NCBI GenBank assembly: GCA_964612925.1
Contig: CAZTFU010000005.1
Span: 1-64,000 of the forward strand
Direction: 5' to 3'
Source of the DNA: Phil1 sp964612925
GTDB lineage: Bacteria > Bacillota > Clostridia > Christensenellales > CAG-138
Length of the DNA stretch: 64,000 nucleotides
Positions 34,687-42,990 of this stretch are shown piece by piece. The stretch's first letter is position 1. Each line of letters starts with the position of its first letter. The notes beneath the pieces are model-generated. The model searched no databases. It was given only the letters and a program-made list of their open reading frames with translations, and was not told the DNA's origin. Both the position numbers and the translations under genes were made by a program.

Positions 34687-34826
34687 AATATCCTCCGAAC
34701 AAAATTATTCAATAGCAAACAGGCGGACATACCGCCGTCAGTATAGCTTATCACAACCACACCTCTTTTGCAAACATAGATTATGCCAAAATCAACCTTT
34801 TTTCATTATGTTCACGGTTTTGTACA

Positions 34827-34855
34827 TTGACTTTGCTCATTATGGGTATTATAAT
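34827..34855 (+). promoter_or_regulatory. Promoter of SGNH hydrolase gene
   Basis: TTGACT (34827-34832) and TATAAT (34850-34855) have a 17-bp spacer. This is one of the best promoters in the window. Confidence 0.78.
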
Positions 34856-34862
34856 TCAGATA

Positions 34863-34883
34863 ATCTAATACATTATATTAGAT
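34863..34883 (+). promoter_or_regulatory. Palindromic operator-like site at the transcription start
   Basis: ATCTAATA (34863-34870) and TATTAGAT (34876-34883) form a perfect 8-bp inverted repeat at the predicted start point. A second weaker palindrome, TGTGTA / TACACA, lies near 34904-34922. The location suggests a repressor site; the cognate protein is not identifiable. Confidence 0.5.
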
Positions 34884-34945
34884 GTTGGCAAAACTGTTAA
34901 TCAAATGTGTACTTGCTATACACATCACGAGAAAGGAGAGTAAAT

Positions 34946-35638
34946 ATGAAGCAGATTCTTAGGGCGAACATATACGGTGATTCGATAATGAAGGGCACCG
35001 TGCTTGACAACGGCTACCGTTACCATGCCATAATGAACCGTTATCTGTCCACGCTGTACGAGCGGTTCGGCATAGAGGCCGAAAACCGTGCCCGGTTCGG
35101 CATAACCGTGCAGCGCGGGCATAGTATTCTTCGGCGCGATATAGCCGAGGGGATGGATTGTGAGCTTGCACTTGTTGAATTTGGCGGAAACGACAGCAAT
35201 TTCCATTGGAATGAAATCAGTCTGTTCCCTCAGCGCGAGCATTTGCCTTTTACAAGCATGGCCGATTTTGTGGATAACCTTGCCGCCATGGTTGATGAAT
35301 TAAGGCTTCAAAACGTACAGCCCATAATGATGACATTGCCGCCGATAGATCCTCAGCGTTATTTCGATTTTATAATAAGGAACGGCAACAGCCGCGAGAA
35401 CATACTCACATGGCTCGGCAGTGTGCAGAAGATATATGACGTACATAGTTCGTATTCATCTGCCGCGGCAAGCGTAGCCAAATCGAAAAGCGTTCCTCTC
35501 GTTGATGTAAGGGCGGCCTTCCCACGCAATGATACACTCGGAGAATATGTCTGTATAGACGGTATTCACCCAAACGAAAAGGGCTATAGGCTTATAGCGG
35601 ACGTGTTTGCCTCATTTTTTGAAAAAGCACTTGCGTAG
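34946..35638 (+). CDS. SGNH/GDSL-family hydrolase
   Basis: This 230-residue protein has the SGNH blocks: IYGDSIMKG with the nucleophile Ser near residue 12, a block II Gly, ALVEFGGNDSNF with the Asn, and CIDGIHPNEKGY with the catalytic Asp-His pair. It is probably an esterase or deacylase acting on a sugar or lipid ester; no signal peptide is seen. The ATG at 34946 has AAAGGAG upstream, while the longer in-frame start at 34907 lacks support. Confidence 0.88.
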   Translation: MKQILRANIYGDSIMKGTVLDNGYRYHAIMNRYLSTLYERFGIEAENRARFGITVQRGHSILRRDIAEGMDCELALVEFGGNDSNFHWNEISLFPQREHLPFTSMADFVDNLAAMVDELRLQNVQPIMMTLPPIDPQRYFDFIIRNGNSRENILTWLGSVQKIYDVHSSYSSAAASVAKSKSVPLVDVRAAFPRNDTLGEYVCIDGIHPNEKGYRLIADVFASFFEKALA

Positions 35639-35739
35639 CAAATAAGCATTTTCCATTCTTTGCCGCATATCGGTCGGGCCGTTTTTTGCCATACTATTTG
35701 AGTAGTAAATCGTCAGCAAAAACGAAAGGCGGCAAAACA

Positions 35740-37404
35740 ATGGAAATAGTTATATGGATAGCGGCACAGGCTGCCGTATTCGGAGCAATATGGTGGTTTG
35801 TTTCATCGCGCAATGCAAAGGCTCAACCAAAGCCAAAGCGCAAGGCAGTTGAGCGCGCGCGGGATGAGACCGCCGAATTAAAACAGTTGAAGGCGCTCCG
35901 TGCGCAGTCTTTGAACATGCCGTTAAGTGAAAAGGCCCGTCCTGTGCGCATGGAGGATATAATCGGTCAGCAGGAGGGCATACGCGCACTGCGAGCGGCA
36001 ATGTGCGGTCCCAATCCCCAGCACGTTATAATATACGGTCCGCCGGGCATAGGCAAAACGTGCGCGGCAAGACTTGTGCTTGAGGAGGCCAAACGGCGTC
36101 CCGATTCTCCGTTCAACGAGAACTCGAAATTCATAGAGCTTGATGCCACCTGTATCCGCTTTGACGAAAGGAGCATTGCGGACCCGCTTATAGGTTCGGT
36201 ACATGACCCGATCTATCAGGGCGCGGGTCAACTTGGGGCACAAGGTATACCGCAGCCAAAGGCGGGTGCCGTAACAAAGGCTCATTGCGGGGTGCTTTTT
36301 CTTGATGAAATAGGCGAACTGCACCCGATACAGATGAATAAGCTGCTGAAAGTACTTGAGGACAGGCGTGTGTTCTTTGACAGTGCATACTATTCGCCCG
36401 ACAACCCCGCCATTCCCGCGCACATACATGATATCTTTGCACACGGTCTGCCCGCGGATTTCAGACTGATAGGTGCCACCACGCGAAGCCCCGAGGAGCT
36501 TCCAGCCGCACTGAGGTCACGCTGTGTTGAACTTTTCTTTGACCCGTTGGGGCAGCAGGAGCTGGAGGCCATAGCAAGCGGTGCCGCTGCAAGGATAGGC
36601 TTTGAAACGGATTCCGATGCGATAAGCGAATGTGCGCGTTACAGCGGCGGCGGCAGGGATGCGGTGAACATGATTCAGCTTGCATCTGGTGCGGCACTTG
36701 ACGAAGGGCGCGGCACGATAACCATTGATGATATACGTTGGGTGGCACGCACATGCCACCATTCGCCACGTGTTCAGGGCAAAATTCGCCGTGAAAGCAC
36801 CGCAGGGGTCTGTGCGGGGCTTGCCGTGTCGGGGAGCGGCACGGGCGTGAGCATAGAAATAGAATGCACGGCACGGCGCGTAGCCCATGGGCAGGGCAAA
36901 CTGAGGCTGCTCGGCATGGTCGAGGAAGAAGAAATAGATCTTCGTTCAAGAAAACTAAAGCGAAAGGGCACGGCACTTGCAAGTGCGCAAAACGTAATGT
37001 TGTGCTTTACATCCCGTTTTGGGTTGGACATGAACGATTATGACGTTACATTCAATGTGCCGGGCGGCATCCCAATGGACGGGCCAAGCGCGGGCATAGC
37101 CCTATCCGTTGCACTGATGAGTGCAATCACCTTAAAACCGCCCATTCCGATGCTTGCAATGACGGGAGAAATAACGTCACGCGGCGAGGTTAAAAGTGTT
37201 GGCGGCGTGCGGGAAAAGCTTGCCGCCGGCATTGAAGCGGGTGCGCAAACGCTTATAATCCCCAAGACCAATTATGAAGCCGATTTTGCCAATCTTAATG
37301 CAAGTATACTGACCGTATCCGACATTACGGACGTTATGCGCATATCATTTGGGCTAAGCGCACAGGAGGAATGGATAGACGGCGTTATACCCTTACTTGC
37401 ATGA
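35740..37404 (+). CDS. lonB: ATP-dependent protease LonB
   Basis: This 554-residue protein has an N-terminal membrane segment (about residues 2-20), an AAA+ module with YGPPGIGKT and VLFLDEIGE, and a Lon-type peptidase domain with the Ser site PMDGPSAG and the Lys in GGVREKLAAG. The lack of the large LonA N-domain and the inserted region around residues 150-240 match the LonB type known from spore-forming Firmicutes. AAAGG precedes the ATG at 35740. Its presence hints at spore-forming ancestry but does not prove sporulation. Confidence 0.92.
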   Translation: MEIVIWIAAQAAVFGAIWWFVSSRNAKAQPKPKRKAVERARDETAELKQLKALRAQSLNMPLSEKARPVRMEDIIGQQEGIRALRAAMCGPNPQHVIIYGPPGIGKTCAARLVLEEAKRRPDSPFNENSKFIELDATCIRFDERSIADPLIGSVHDPIYQGAGQLGAQGIPQPKAGAVTKAHCGVLFLDEIGELHPIQMNKLLKVLEDRRVFFDSAYYSPDNPAIPAHIHDIFAHGLPADFRLIGATTRSPEELPAALRSRCVELFFDPLGQQELEAIASGAAARIGFETDSDAISECARYSGGGRDAVNMIQLASGAALDEGRGTITIDDIRWVARTCHHSPRVQGKIRRESTAGVCAGLAVSGSGTGVSIEIECTARRVAHGQGKLRLLGMVEEEEIDLRSRKLKRKGTALASAQNVMLCFTSRFGLDMNDYDVTFNVPGGIPMDGPSAGIALSVALMSAITLKPPIPMLAMTGEITSRGEVKSVGGVREKLAAGIEAGAQTLIIPKTNYEADFANLNASILTVSDITDVMRISFGLSAQEEWIDGVIPLLA

Positions 37405-37411
37405 TAAAATA

Positions 37412-37462
37412 AAGGCCGCATGAGTGGGAAAGCATTGCTTTCGTCTCACGCGGCCTTATTTT
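37412..37462 (+). terminator. Terminator of lonB
   Basis: AAGGCCGC (37412-37419) plus TGAG pairs with CTCA plus GCGGCCTT (37445-37457), followed by ATTTTGTT. Confidence 0.82.
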
Positions 37463-37479
37463 GTTCTTTATTCCGAACC

Positions 37480-37956
37480 ATAAGCCCGTCGAAAAAGCAG
37501 GGTTGTTAAGGCCAGCTGAAATAGTAAACACCCGCCTAAAAAGGCACTGTTTAGCCAATCACTTCGTTACTCGGGTCTCGTCATACGGTCCTGTATGGCT
37601 TCGCCCTCGTGCCTTGTGCTTAGCACAAACATTGCTCTTTTTAGGTGCTAAGCAGTTTTGCGGTAGATATTTTGTGCCGTGACGAAGAAAAAGCGCAGCA
37701 AGATACCGGGGCGTATCTTCGAGCATTTTTCTAAAGTCAAGGTGCAAAATAGCACCTCAAAACCGTATGTTTATTATTCCAGATGGCCTTAGGGGCGGCA
37801 GCCCCTTAAACCAATTCCGGCTTTGACGACATGTGCGTCAAAACGGATGAAAACCTATAGGTTTTCGTACTTTGCGAGTTTTGCCGCCCGCGAACGAATG
37901 TGAGAGGCAAAACTCGAGAAAACTCGAAAAAGTGGCAGCTGCCACTTTTTCGACAC
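37480..37956 (-). repeat. Multi-hairpin interspersed repeat, copy A (split by a MITE)
   Basis: Read on the minus strand, this copy starts just after the pmbA stop. It contains four hairpins: a 14-bp stem around CGAAAAAGTGGC; an 11-bp stem CGAGTTTTGCC / GGCAAAACTCG around a loop with CTCACATTCGTTC; GAAAACCTATAGGTTTTC followed by TTTGACG / CGTCAAA; and GGGGC / GCCCC. Sequence up to TTAACAACCC continues on the far side of the MITE at 37509-37789, to about 37480. Copy B at 47804-47995 is uninterrupted and has compensatory changes in two stems. No gene is seen in 37463-37964. Confidence 0.85.
37509..37789. mobile_element. MITE-like element, copy 1 (281 bp)
   Basis: The termini are imperfect inverted repeats of about 21 bp beginning AGGCC and ending GGCCT, flanked by a TA direct duplication (37507-37508, 37790-37791). 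Comparison with the uninterrupted repeat at 47804-47995 gives the empty site and confirms the ends. A copy with opposite orientation at 59335-59614 is about 85-90 percent identical by eye. It carries no transposase, only short frames such as TKKKRSKIPGRIFEHF. The TA duplication resembles IS630/Tc1-mariner insertion, which would need a transposase elsewhere. Confidence 0.82.
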
Positions 37957-37964
37957 TTTGCCTT

Positions 37965-39236
37965 TTATTTTCCCGATACATTTACGTTCGGTATGCGCAC
38001 GGCAAACGGCCCTTCATAATAAGCATCCGAATACCTATCGACAGAGAATGTAAGCTTGCCCTGCTTATCAAACATGCTGCCATTTATACTGCCGCCCGTG
38101 AGCAGTTTCACACCTTCTTCATCATAAAGATACGCAAGGCGTATTTCACCGCCGAAGTGGCCGCTCATCGGATCCATTTGAAAATCGGAGAACGAAACGG
38201 GATAAAGACAGCCCTTTTTCATTTGGTCGAATGCTACCGTGCCGTTGTCTACCCTTACGCGGGAATAGTCGCCCGTGGGCTCTATGTCAAGGTAGCGGCA
38301 GAAGCGCGTTGAACCGTATATGCACTGCACTATGCCGCCTTTAAGAAGTGCAAGATCCTTCATGGGAATACCCTCATCCGAATAGGGCAGGCTTGGCACA
38401 AGGGTAAGGTTTATGGCCTCACCTCCGTCAAGTTCTCCCTGTGCGGCGGTGCCGACCTCCCAATCCGAATAATGCGGATATACCATTGATGCGTGTGCGC
38501 GGCGGGTATAAAGCTGCATCAGCGTTGCCATGTGTTCTCCGCTCAAAACCACGTCATAGGTTCCTGCGGCGGGGCAATCGTGCGCATGAGCGCGGTCGCA
38601 AACGGCATCAAGCGCATGCTTTACCTTTTCGCTTAATGCGGCCGTGTCAAGATCGTCATAGGAGAAGGAGAAATACTGTTCAACATCCTGCGGTTGCTTT
38701 GCCTGTGCAACAAATTCGCCGCTGCAACCGTACTTTACGAATGAAACATCCGTACCGGCAGATGTGAATATGCTCATTTTTGTGCGCTTTATGAACACCT
38801 CCGCGCTGTTCAGCCAAGCATCCTGCCGTGAATCAGGCGCAAAGAGCGCACTTGCCATAAGCTCCGCCGCCGAAGCAAGGGTATACTCGGCAAGTGAAGA
38901 GGGCATTTCCTTTTCGTCCTCCTTGGTGCCCGCATAAAGCTCATAGTACGGGTTTTTAACATAGCCCGCGGCAGTGTATGCATCGCTGAGCGCATCGGTA
39001 ACCTCATCCGCATCCGCACCCGAGAACAAAAGTACCGTGCTGTTGCCGCGGAATTTCACGCCGTCCTGTTCAAAAACGTTGTAAACGGTAACGCTGTATT
39101 CATGTGCATCCTTTATGCGGCGCATATCAAGCCTTTTCTTTATAAAGAAAAGCTCAGCAGAGGATCTATGTGTTTCGGTTATGCTGTATTCGTTTATATT
39201 CAGCGCATCAAGCGCATTGAGTATTGCCTGTTTCAT
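37965..39236 (-). CDS. pmbA: TldD/PmbA-family metallopeptidase partner (PmbA/TldE)
   Basis: This 423-residue protein belongs to the TldD/PmbA family. It lacks the HExxxH motif, which marks it as the non-metal-binding TldE/PmbA partner. Conserved C-terminal segments such as RVDNGTVAFDQMKKGCLYPV and GEIRLAYLYDEEG are present. TldD and TldE form a heterodimer that degrades unfolded peptides and matures some ribosomal peptides. AAGGAG overlaps the tldD stop region just upstream, so it is co-translated with tldD. Confidence 0.85.
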   Translation of the reverse strand: MKQAILNALDALNINEYSITETHRSSAELFFIKKRLDMRRIKDAHEYSVTVYNVFEQDGVKFRGNSTVLLFSGADADEVTDALSDAYTAAGYVKNPYYELYAGTKEDEKEMPSSLAEYTLASAAELMASALFAPDSRQDAWLNSAEVFIKRTKMSIFTSAGTDVSFVKYGCSGEFVAQAKQPQDVEQYFSFSYDDLDTAALSEKVKHALDAVCDRAHAHDCPAAGTYDVVLSGEHMATLMQLYTRRAHASMVYPHYSDWEVGTAAQGELDGGEAINLTLVPSLPYSDEGIPMKDLALLKGGIVQCIYGSTRFCRYLDIEPTGDYSRVRVDNGTVAFDQMKKGCLYPVSFSDFQMDPMSGHFGGEIRLAYLYDEEGVKLLTGGSINGSMFDKQGKLTFSVDRYSDAYYEGPFAVRIPNVNVSGK

Positions 39237-39248
39237 TGCTTTTTCTCC

Positions 39249-40676
39249 TTAACCCAAGCGTATTTTTGCCTTTATATACGGGCCGCCGTCGGATACCTTT
39301 ACCCATTCCTTATATCCCTTGCCACAGAAGCCTCCGCCCGCAAGGAATACATTTTCACTCATCATGGATATCGATTTCAAAAGATCGGGCACATAACCCG
39401 TAAGCACTATCGGGGAGAATATTCTGCCCGTAAGCTTGCCGTCCTTTATTTCGCGCGCAATGGATACCATGCACTGTATGCCCCAGTTTTTGGGATCTTC
39501 CATGCCGCTACTGGGTTCCTGAAGCAGAAAACCGTACTTTACGGATGCTATCATATCCTCAAGCTTATCCTTGCCGCCTTCAAAGAAGGTATTCGTCATG
39601 CGCGTATACGCCTTGCGTTCAAAGCTTTCGCGGCGGCCGTTGCCCGTGGGCGCGGTGCCGAGTGCTTCCGCGGAGCGAATATCGCTTATGCCGGTTTGAA
39701 GTATGCCATGATCTATTATTATCGTATCGTGCGCCAAGGAGCCTTCATCATCGAAGAAATAGCTGCCCGTTTGGTTGCCCACCGCCGCACCGTCATGCAT
39801 GGTGACAAGCTCGCTTGCCACCTGCTTGCCGACATAGCTTTTTGCAAGTGCCCTATCTTTGACAAACATATCCATCTCCACGCCATGGCCGAATGCTTCA
39901 TGCACTATCATGCCCGTAACATCGGGATCGCATATGCATTCGTATTCGCCGGGTACCATGGGTTCCGAGTCAAGCAGTTCTATTGCCGTTTTTGCCGTGC
40001 GCTCAACGTGTTCATCGAGAGTTGAAAGCAGCTCCGCACCGCCCTGTATACTGCAACCGTGATGCGACTGCTTTATCTCCTGCCCCTTACGCGCTATGCC
40101 GAGCAGTACGCCCGATGTCCAAAGAAGGTCCTGCATAAGGTCACGATTTTTTGAAAGAAACAGCTTGTGTATTTCCTGATATGAGCAGGCCGCATAGAAA
40201 TCCACCATGCGTTCGTCATACGCCATGCCCTTTTCGCGCAGTGCAGTAAGGCGATCAAGTATTTCCTTGTCCCCAAGCTCACGCGGGTGAAGTTCATATT
40301 CGCTTGCCGCCTCAAAGCACGCCTTTTCATCCGCGGGAATGCCCTTTTCCATAAAGCTTGCCCCATTTGGCAGCACGCTCAGTTCTCGCATGGCATTGCC
40401 TATTGCGGAAACGATATTGGGCATATCGTCCTTGCTTATATCGCTGAATGAGTATTCCCCATAACCGTTTTTATCCATCACGCGCACAACAAAGCCGCGC
40501 CGTGTAAGCATACCATCCTGAGATGCTCCCGCTCCTCGTCCCGAAACATTATATGTTTTTGCCGAACAATCTTGGCCGAGTATGCTTGCATATTCATATT
40601 CTTTTTGCAACGCATTCAGCAGTTCCTTTAACAGCGGCTTCTTCTGCTGTAAAAAAGGGCTTGGTGAAACCTTCAT
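39249..40676 (-). CDS. tldD: Zinc metalloprotease TldD
   Basis: This 475-residue protein is the catalytic TldD partner. It contains HEAFGHGVEMD with the HExxxH zinc motif near residue 250 and the conserved glycine-rich C-terminal end FLAGGGFCGKGYKEWVKV. GGGAGG is 8 nt before the ATG at 40676, so the longer frame from 40733 is not used. Together with pmbA downstream it forms the heterodimer. It is divergent from the SOS polymerase operon, with a short shared control region. Confidence 0.92.
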   Translation of the reverse strand: MKVSPSPFLQQKKPLLKELLNALQKEYEYASILGQDCSAKTYNVSGRGAGASQDGMLTRRGFVVRVMDKNGYGEYSFSDISKDDMPNIVSAIGNAMRELSVLPNGASFMEKGIPADEKACFEAASEYELHPRELGDKEILDRLTALREKGMAYDERMVDFYAACSYQEIHKLFLSKNRDLMQDLLWTSGVLLGIARKGQEIKQSHHGCSIQGGAELLSTLDEHVERTAKTAIELLDSEPMVPGEYECICDPDVTGMIVHEAFGHGVEMDMFVKDRALAKSYVGKQVASELVTMHDGAAVGNQTGSYFFDDEGSLAHDTIIIDHGILQTGISDIRSAEALGTAPTGNGRRESFERKAYTRMTNTFFEGGKDKLEDMIASVKYGFLLQEPSSGMEDPKNWGIQCMVSIAREIKDGKLTGRIFSPIVLTGYVPDLLKSISMMSENVFLAGGGFCGKGYKEWVKVSDGGPYIKAKIRLG

Positions 40677-40762
40677 ACCGTTTACCTCCCATAGGTTTAT
40701 TTGTATTTCAGTATACCATATTCCGCCGCACAAATAAAGCTATGGCGCAAACGGAATATGTG

Positions 40763-40790
40763 TGGTATACTTAATGCAAACATATGTTCT
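40763..40790 (+). promoter_or_regulatory. Promoter with LexA (SOS) box
   Basis: An extended -10 TGGTATACT lies at 40763-40771. Immediately downstream, AAACATATGTTC at 40778-40789 differs by one base from the Gram-positive SOS core GAACatatGTTC. A LexA site at the transcription start fits the Y-family polymerase it precedes. Confidence 0.7.
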
Positions 40791-40811
40791 GCGCATGAAA
40801 GGAGCACGGCC

Positions 40812-42323
40812 GTGAGCGGAAAAACCTATATAGCCATAGATCTGAAATCATTCTTCGCATCGGTCGAATGCGTTGAACGCGGTCTTGATCCGTTGACCAC
40901 AAACCTTGTTGTTGCGGACGAAAGCCGCACGGAGAAAACGATATGTCTTGCGGTATCGCCGTCTCTTAAAGCTTATGGTATAGGCGGCAGGGCAAGGCTT
41001 TTTGAGGTAGTATCCCGCATGAAGGAGGTAAACGCCCTAAGGCGCATGAGTGCACCGAATAAACGGTTTAGCGGAAGCTCAAGCAATGCGCTCGAGCTTA
41101 ACGCCGACCCGATGCTTGAGGCGGATTACATTATTGCCCCGCCGCATATGAGCCGCTATATGCGCTACAGTACCCGTGCGTACAACATATATCTTAAATA
41201 CATAGCACCCGATGATATACACGTTTATTCTATAGACGAGGTGTTTATAGACGCTACGCCGTACCTTGTAAAATACGGCATTACGGCAAGGAAGCTTGCC
41301 ATGCGGCTGATACTTGACGTGCTTGGTTCAACCGGCGTTACGGCAACGGCAGGCATAGGCACAAATATGTACCTTGCAAAGGTTGCGCTTGATATAGGTG
41401 CAAAGCATATCGAGCCCGATGCCAACGGTGTGCGCATAGCCGAGCTTGATGAGTTGTCATATAGGCGCACACTGTGGGATCATACTCCGATAACCGATTT
41501 TTGGCGCGTCGGTCGCGGATACGCACGGCGTCTCGACTCCGTTGGGCTTCACACCATGGGGGACATTGCGCGCTGTTCAATAGGCAAAGCGGATGAATAT
41601 TATAATGAGGAGCTGTTATATAACCTTTTCGGAGTAAATGCGGAACTGCTCATTGACCATGCGTGGGGATGGGAAAGCTGCACCATTGCGGACATAAAGG
41701 CGTATACGCCCGATTCGCGCAGTATCAGCAGCGGTCAGGTATTACAGTGCCCGTATGATTTTGCAAAGGCGCGCATAGTCGTGCGTGAAATGGCCGAAAA
41801 CATGGCACTTGAGCTTGTAGATAAGGGGCTTACCGCACGGCAGATAGCACTATATATAGGCTACGATACGGAAAATCTGAAGGACAAAAACCGCCGTGCC
41901 AATTATTCGGGGCAAATAGTGAAGGATGTTTACGGCAGGGAAATACCAAAACAAGCACACGGCACGGTAAGTCTGGCTCGACCCACAGCAAGCACACGCC
42001 TTATAACCTCCGCCGTACTCAGTATATTCGATAGGGTTGCGGACAAGGCATTGCTTGTGCGGCGATTAACGGTTGCGGCGCTCGGAATAGTAAGTGAAGC
42101 GACCATAAAGCAGCACCCTCAAGCACAGCAGATGGACATGTTTACGGATCAACAGGCGCAGTTAAGTGCACAAGCGGAGCTTGAACGTGAAAGGCATGCT
42201 CAGCAGGCCATGCTTTCAATAAAAAAGCGATTCGGCAAGAATGCGATATTAAAGGGCATGAACCTTAAAGAGGGTGCAACCGCACGCGAACGCAATCATC
42301 AAATAGGGGGACACAGGGAATGA
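40812..42323 (+). CDS. Y-family DNA polymerase (UmuC/DinB-like)
   Basis: This 503-residue protein is a translesion polymerase. AIDLKSFFASVECVERGLDP carries the first metal Asp and the steric-gate region, YSIDEVFIDAT carries the catalytic Asp-Glu, and TATAGIGTNMYLAKVALDIG follows. The C-terminal little-finger region extends to about residue 440, with a Gln-rich tail (MDMFTDQQAQ) that resembles a clamp-binding motif. The start is GTG at 40812, with AAAGGAG 7 nt upstream. The next gene overlaps by 4 nt and encodes a YolD-like partner. Confidence 0.92.
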   Translation: MSGKTYIAIDLKSFFASVECVERGLDPLTTNLVVADESRTEKTICLAVSPSLKAYGIGGRARLFEVVSRMKEVNALRRMSAPNKRFSGSSSNALELNADPMLEADYIIAPPHMSRYMRYSTRAYNIYLKYIAPDDIHVYSIDEVFIDATPYLVKYGITARKLAMRLILDVLGSTGVTATAGIGTNMYLAKVALDIGAKHIEPDANGVRIAELDELSYRRTLWDHTPITDFWRVGRGYARRLDSVGLHTMGDIARCSIGKADEYYNEELLYNLFGVNAELLIDHAWGWESCTIADIKAYTPDSRSISSGQVLQCPYDFAKARIVVREMAENMALELVDKGLTARQIALYIGYDTENLKDKNRRANYSGQIVKDVYGREIPKQAHGTVSLARPTASTRLITSAVLSIFDRVADKALLVRRLTVAALGIVSEATIKQHPQAQQMDMFTDQQAQLSAQAELERERHAQQAMLSIKKRFGKNAILKGMNLKEGATARERNHQIGGHRE

Positions 42324-42742
42324 GCAATAAATATGATGACATGCTGCACATGCCGCACCATGTATCCGCAAGGCACCTGCCGATGAGCTCGAGTGAGCGA
42401 GCGGCGCAGTTTTCTCCCTTTGCGGCATTGAGTGGGTATGAGGCGGCACTTGACGAATCCGCCAGAGTAACTCAACAAAGAATAGAACTTGACGAGCAGG
42501 AAAAGGAGCGCATAAATAAGGCTCTTGTTGTCATAAAGAAAAACATAGCCGCACGACCCATGCTTCACATAACCCATTTTGTGCCGGATGAATTAAAATG
42601 CGGCGGCACGTATACGGAAACAATGGCAGCGGTAAAGCGCGTGGATGAATACGGTTGTTTTCTTGTGCTGACAGACGGCAAAAGGATAGCACTGGATGAC
42701 ATTATCAATATAGAAGGAGATATATTGAAGAAAGCATATTGA
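42320..42742 (+). CDS. YolD-like protein
   Basis: This 140-residue protein matches the YolD-like family. HVSARHLPMSSSERAAQFSPFAAL at the N-terminus is its hallmark (seen around residues 14-37), followed by a basic-acidic helical linker and a small beta domain. YolD proteins are encoded next to Y-family polymerases in Firmicutes and are proposed to fill a UmuD-like role. The ATG overlaps the polymerase stop, which indicates coupling, and the operon sits behind a LexA box. Confidence 0.85.
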   Translation: MSNKYDDMLHMPHHVSARHLPMSSSERAAQFSPFAALSGYEAALDESARVTQQRIELDEQEKERINKALVVIKKNIAARPMLHITHFVPDELKCGGTYTETMAAVKRVDEYGCFLVLTDGKRIALDDIINIEGDILKKAY

Positions 42743-42925
42743 CGCATTAGCTTTAATCGGAAGTATGGCTTCAATTCGGCAACTTCTGTATAAATATGAT
42801 ATTCTGCGGTATATAAAAGTTATGGTACTTGTTTCATAACAGCCCTGTTTTTCGCATTTTGACTGTTACCGATGGTTGTTCGGTGTATAATTCCATTTCG
42901 GAATAAAGAATTTCATTCATAGGTA

Positions 42926-42954
42926 TTGCTTTTTTCGACACGATGTTGTATCTT
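42926..42954 (+). promoter_or_regulatory. Candidate promoter of aldo/keto reductase
   Basis: TTGCTT (42926-42931) and TATCTT (42949-42954) are 17 bp apart. The remaining 42743-42925 gap shows no gene. Confidence 0.5.
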
Positions 42955-42990
42955 ATAAAGAGCGTATAGAATACGTTTCATGGAGGATGC

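Noticed and set aside
34719..34735. GGCGG/CCGCC hairpin just before tig as an attenuator
   Set aside because: The stem is only five base pairs, and the following tract on the minus strand is a short GTTT. Evidence is too weak.
35665..35700. GCATA ... CATACTA upstream of lonB, resembling a forespore sigma G promoter
   Set aside because: Both boxes match loosely, but the spacing of about 20 nt is longer than the 17-18 expected. There is too little to claim sporulation control.
37559..37747. 62-codon ORF inside MITE copy 1 and related frames in copy 2
   Set aside because: It lies wholly within the repeated element, and the frame in copy 2 is interrupted. It resembles no transposase and has no ribosome site.
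37872..38312. 146-codon plus-strand ORF starting in repeat A
   Set aside because: It is antisense to pmbA, and its N-terminal part is translated repeat; there is no ribosome site.
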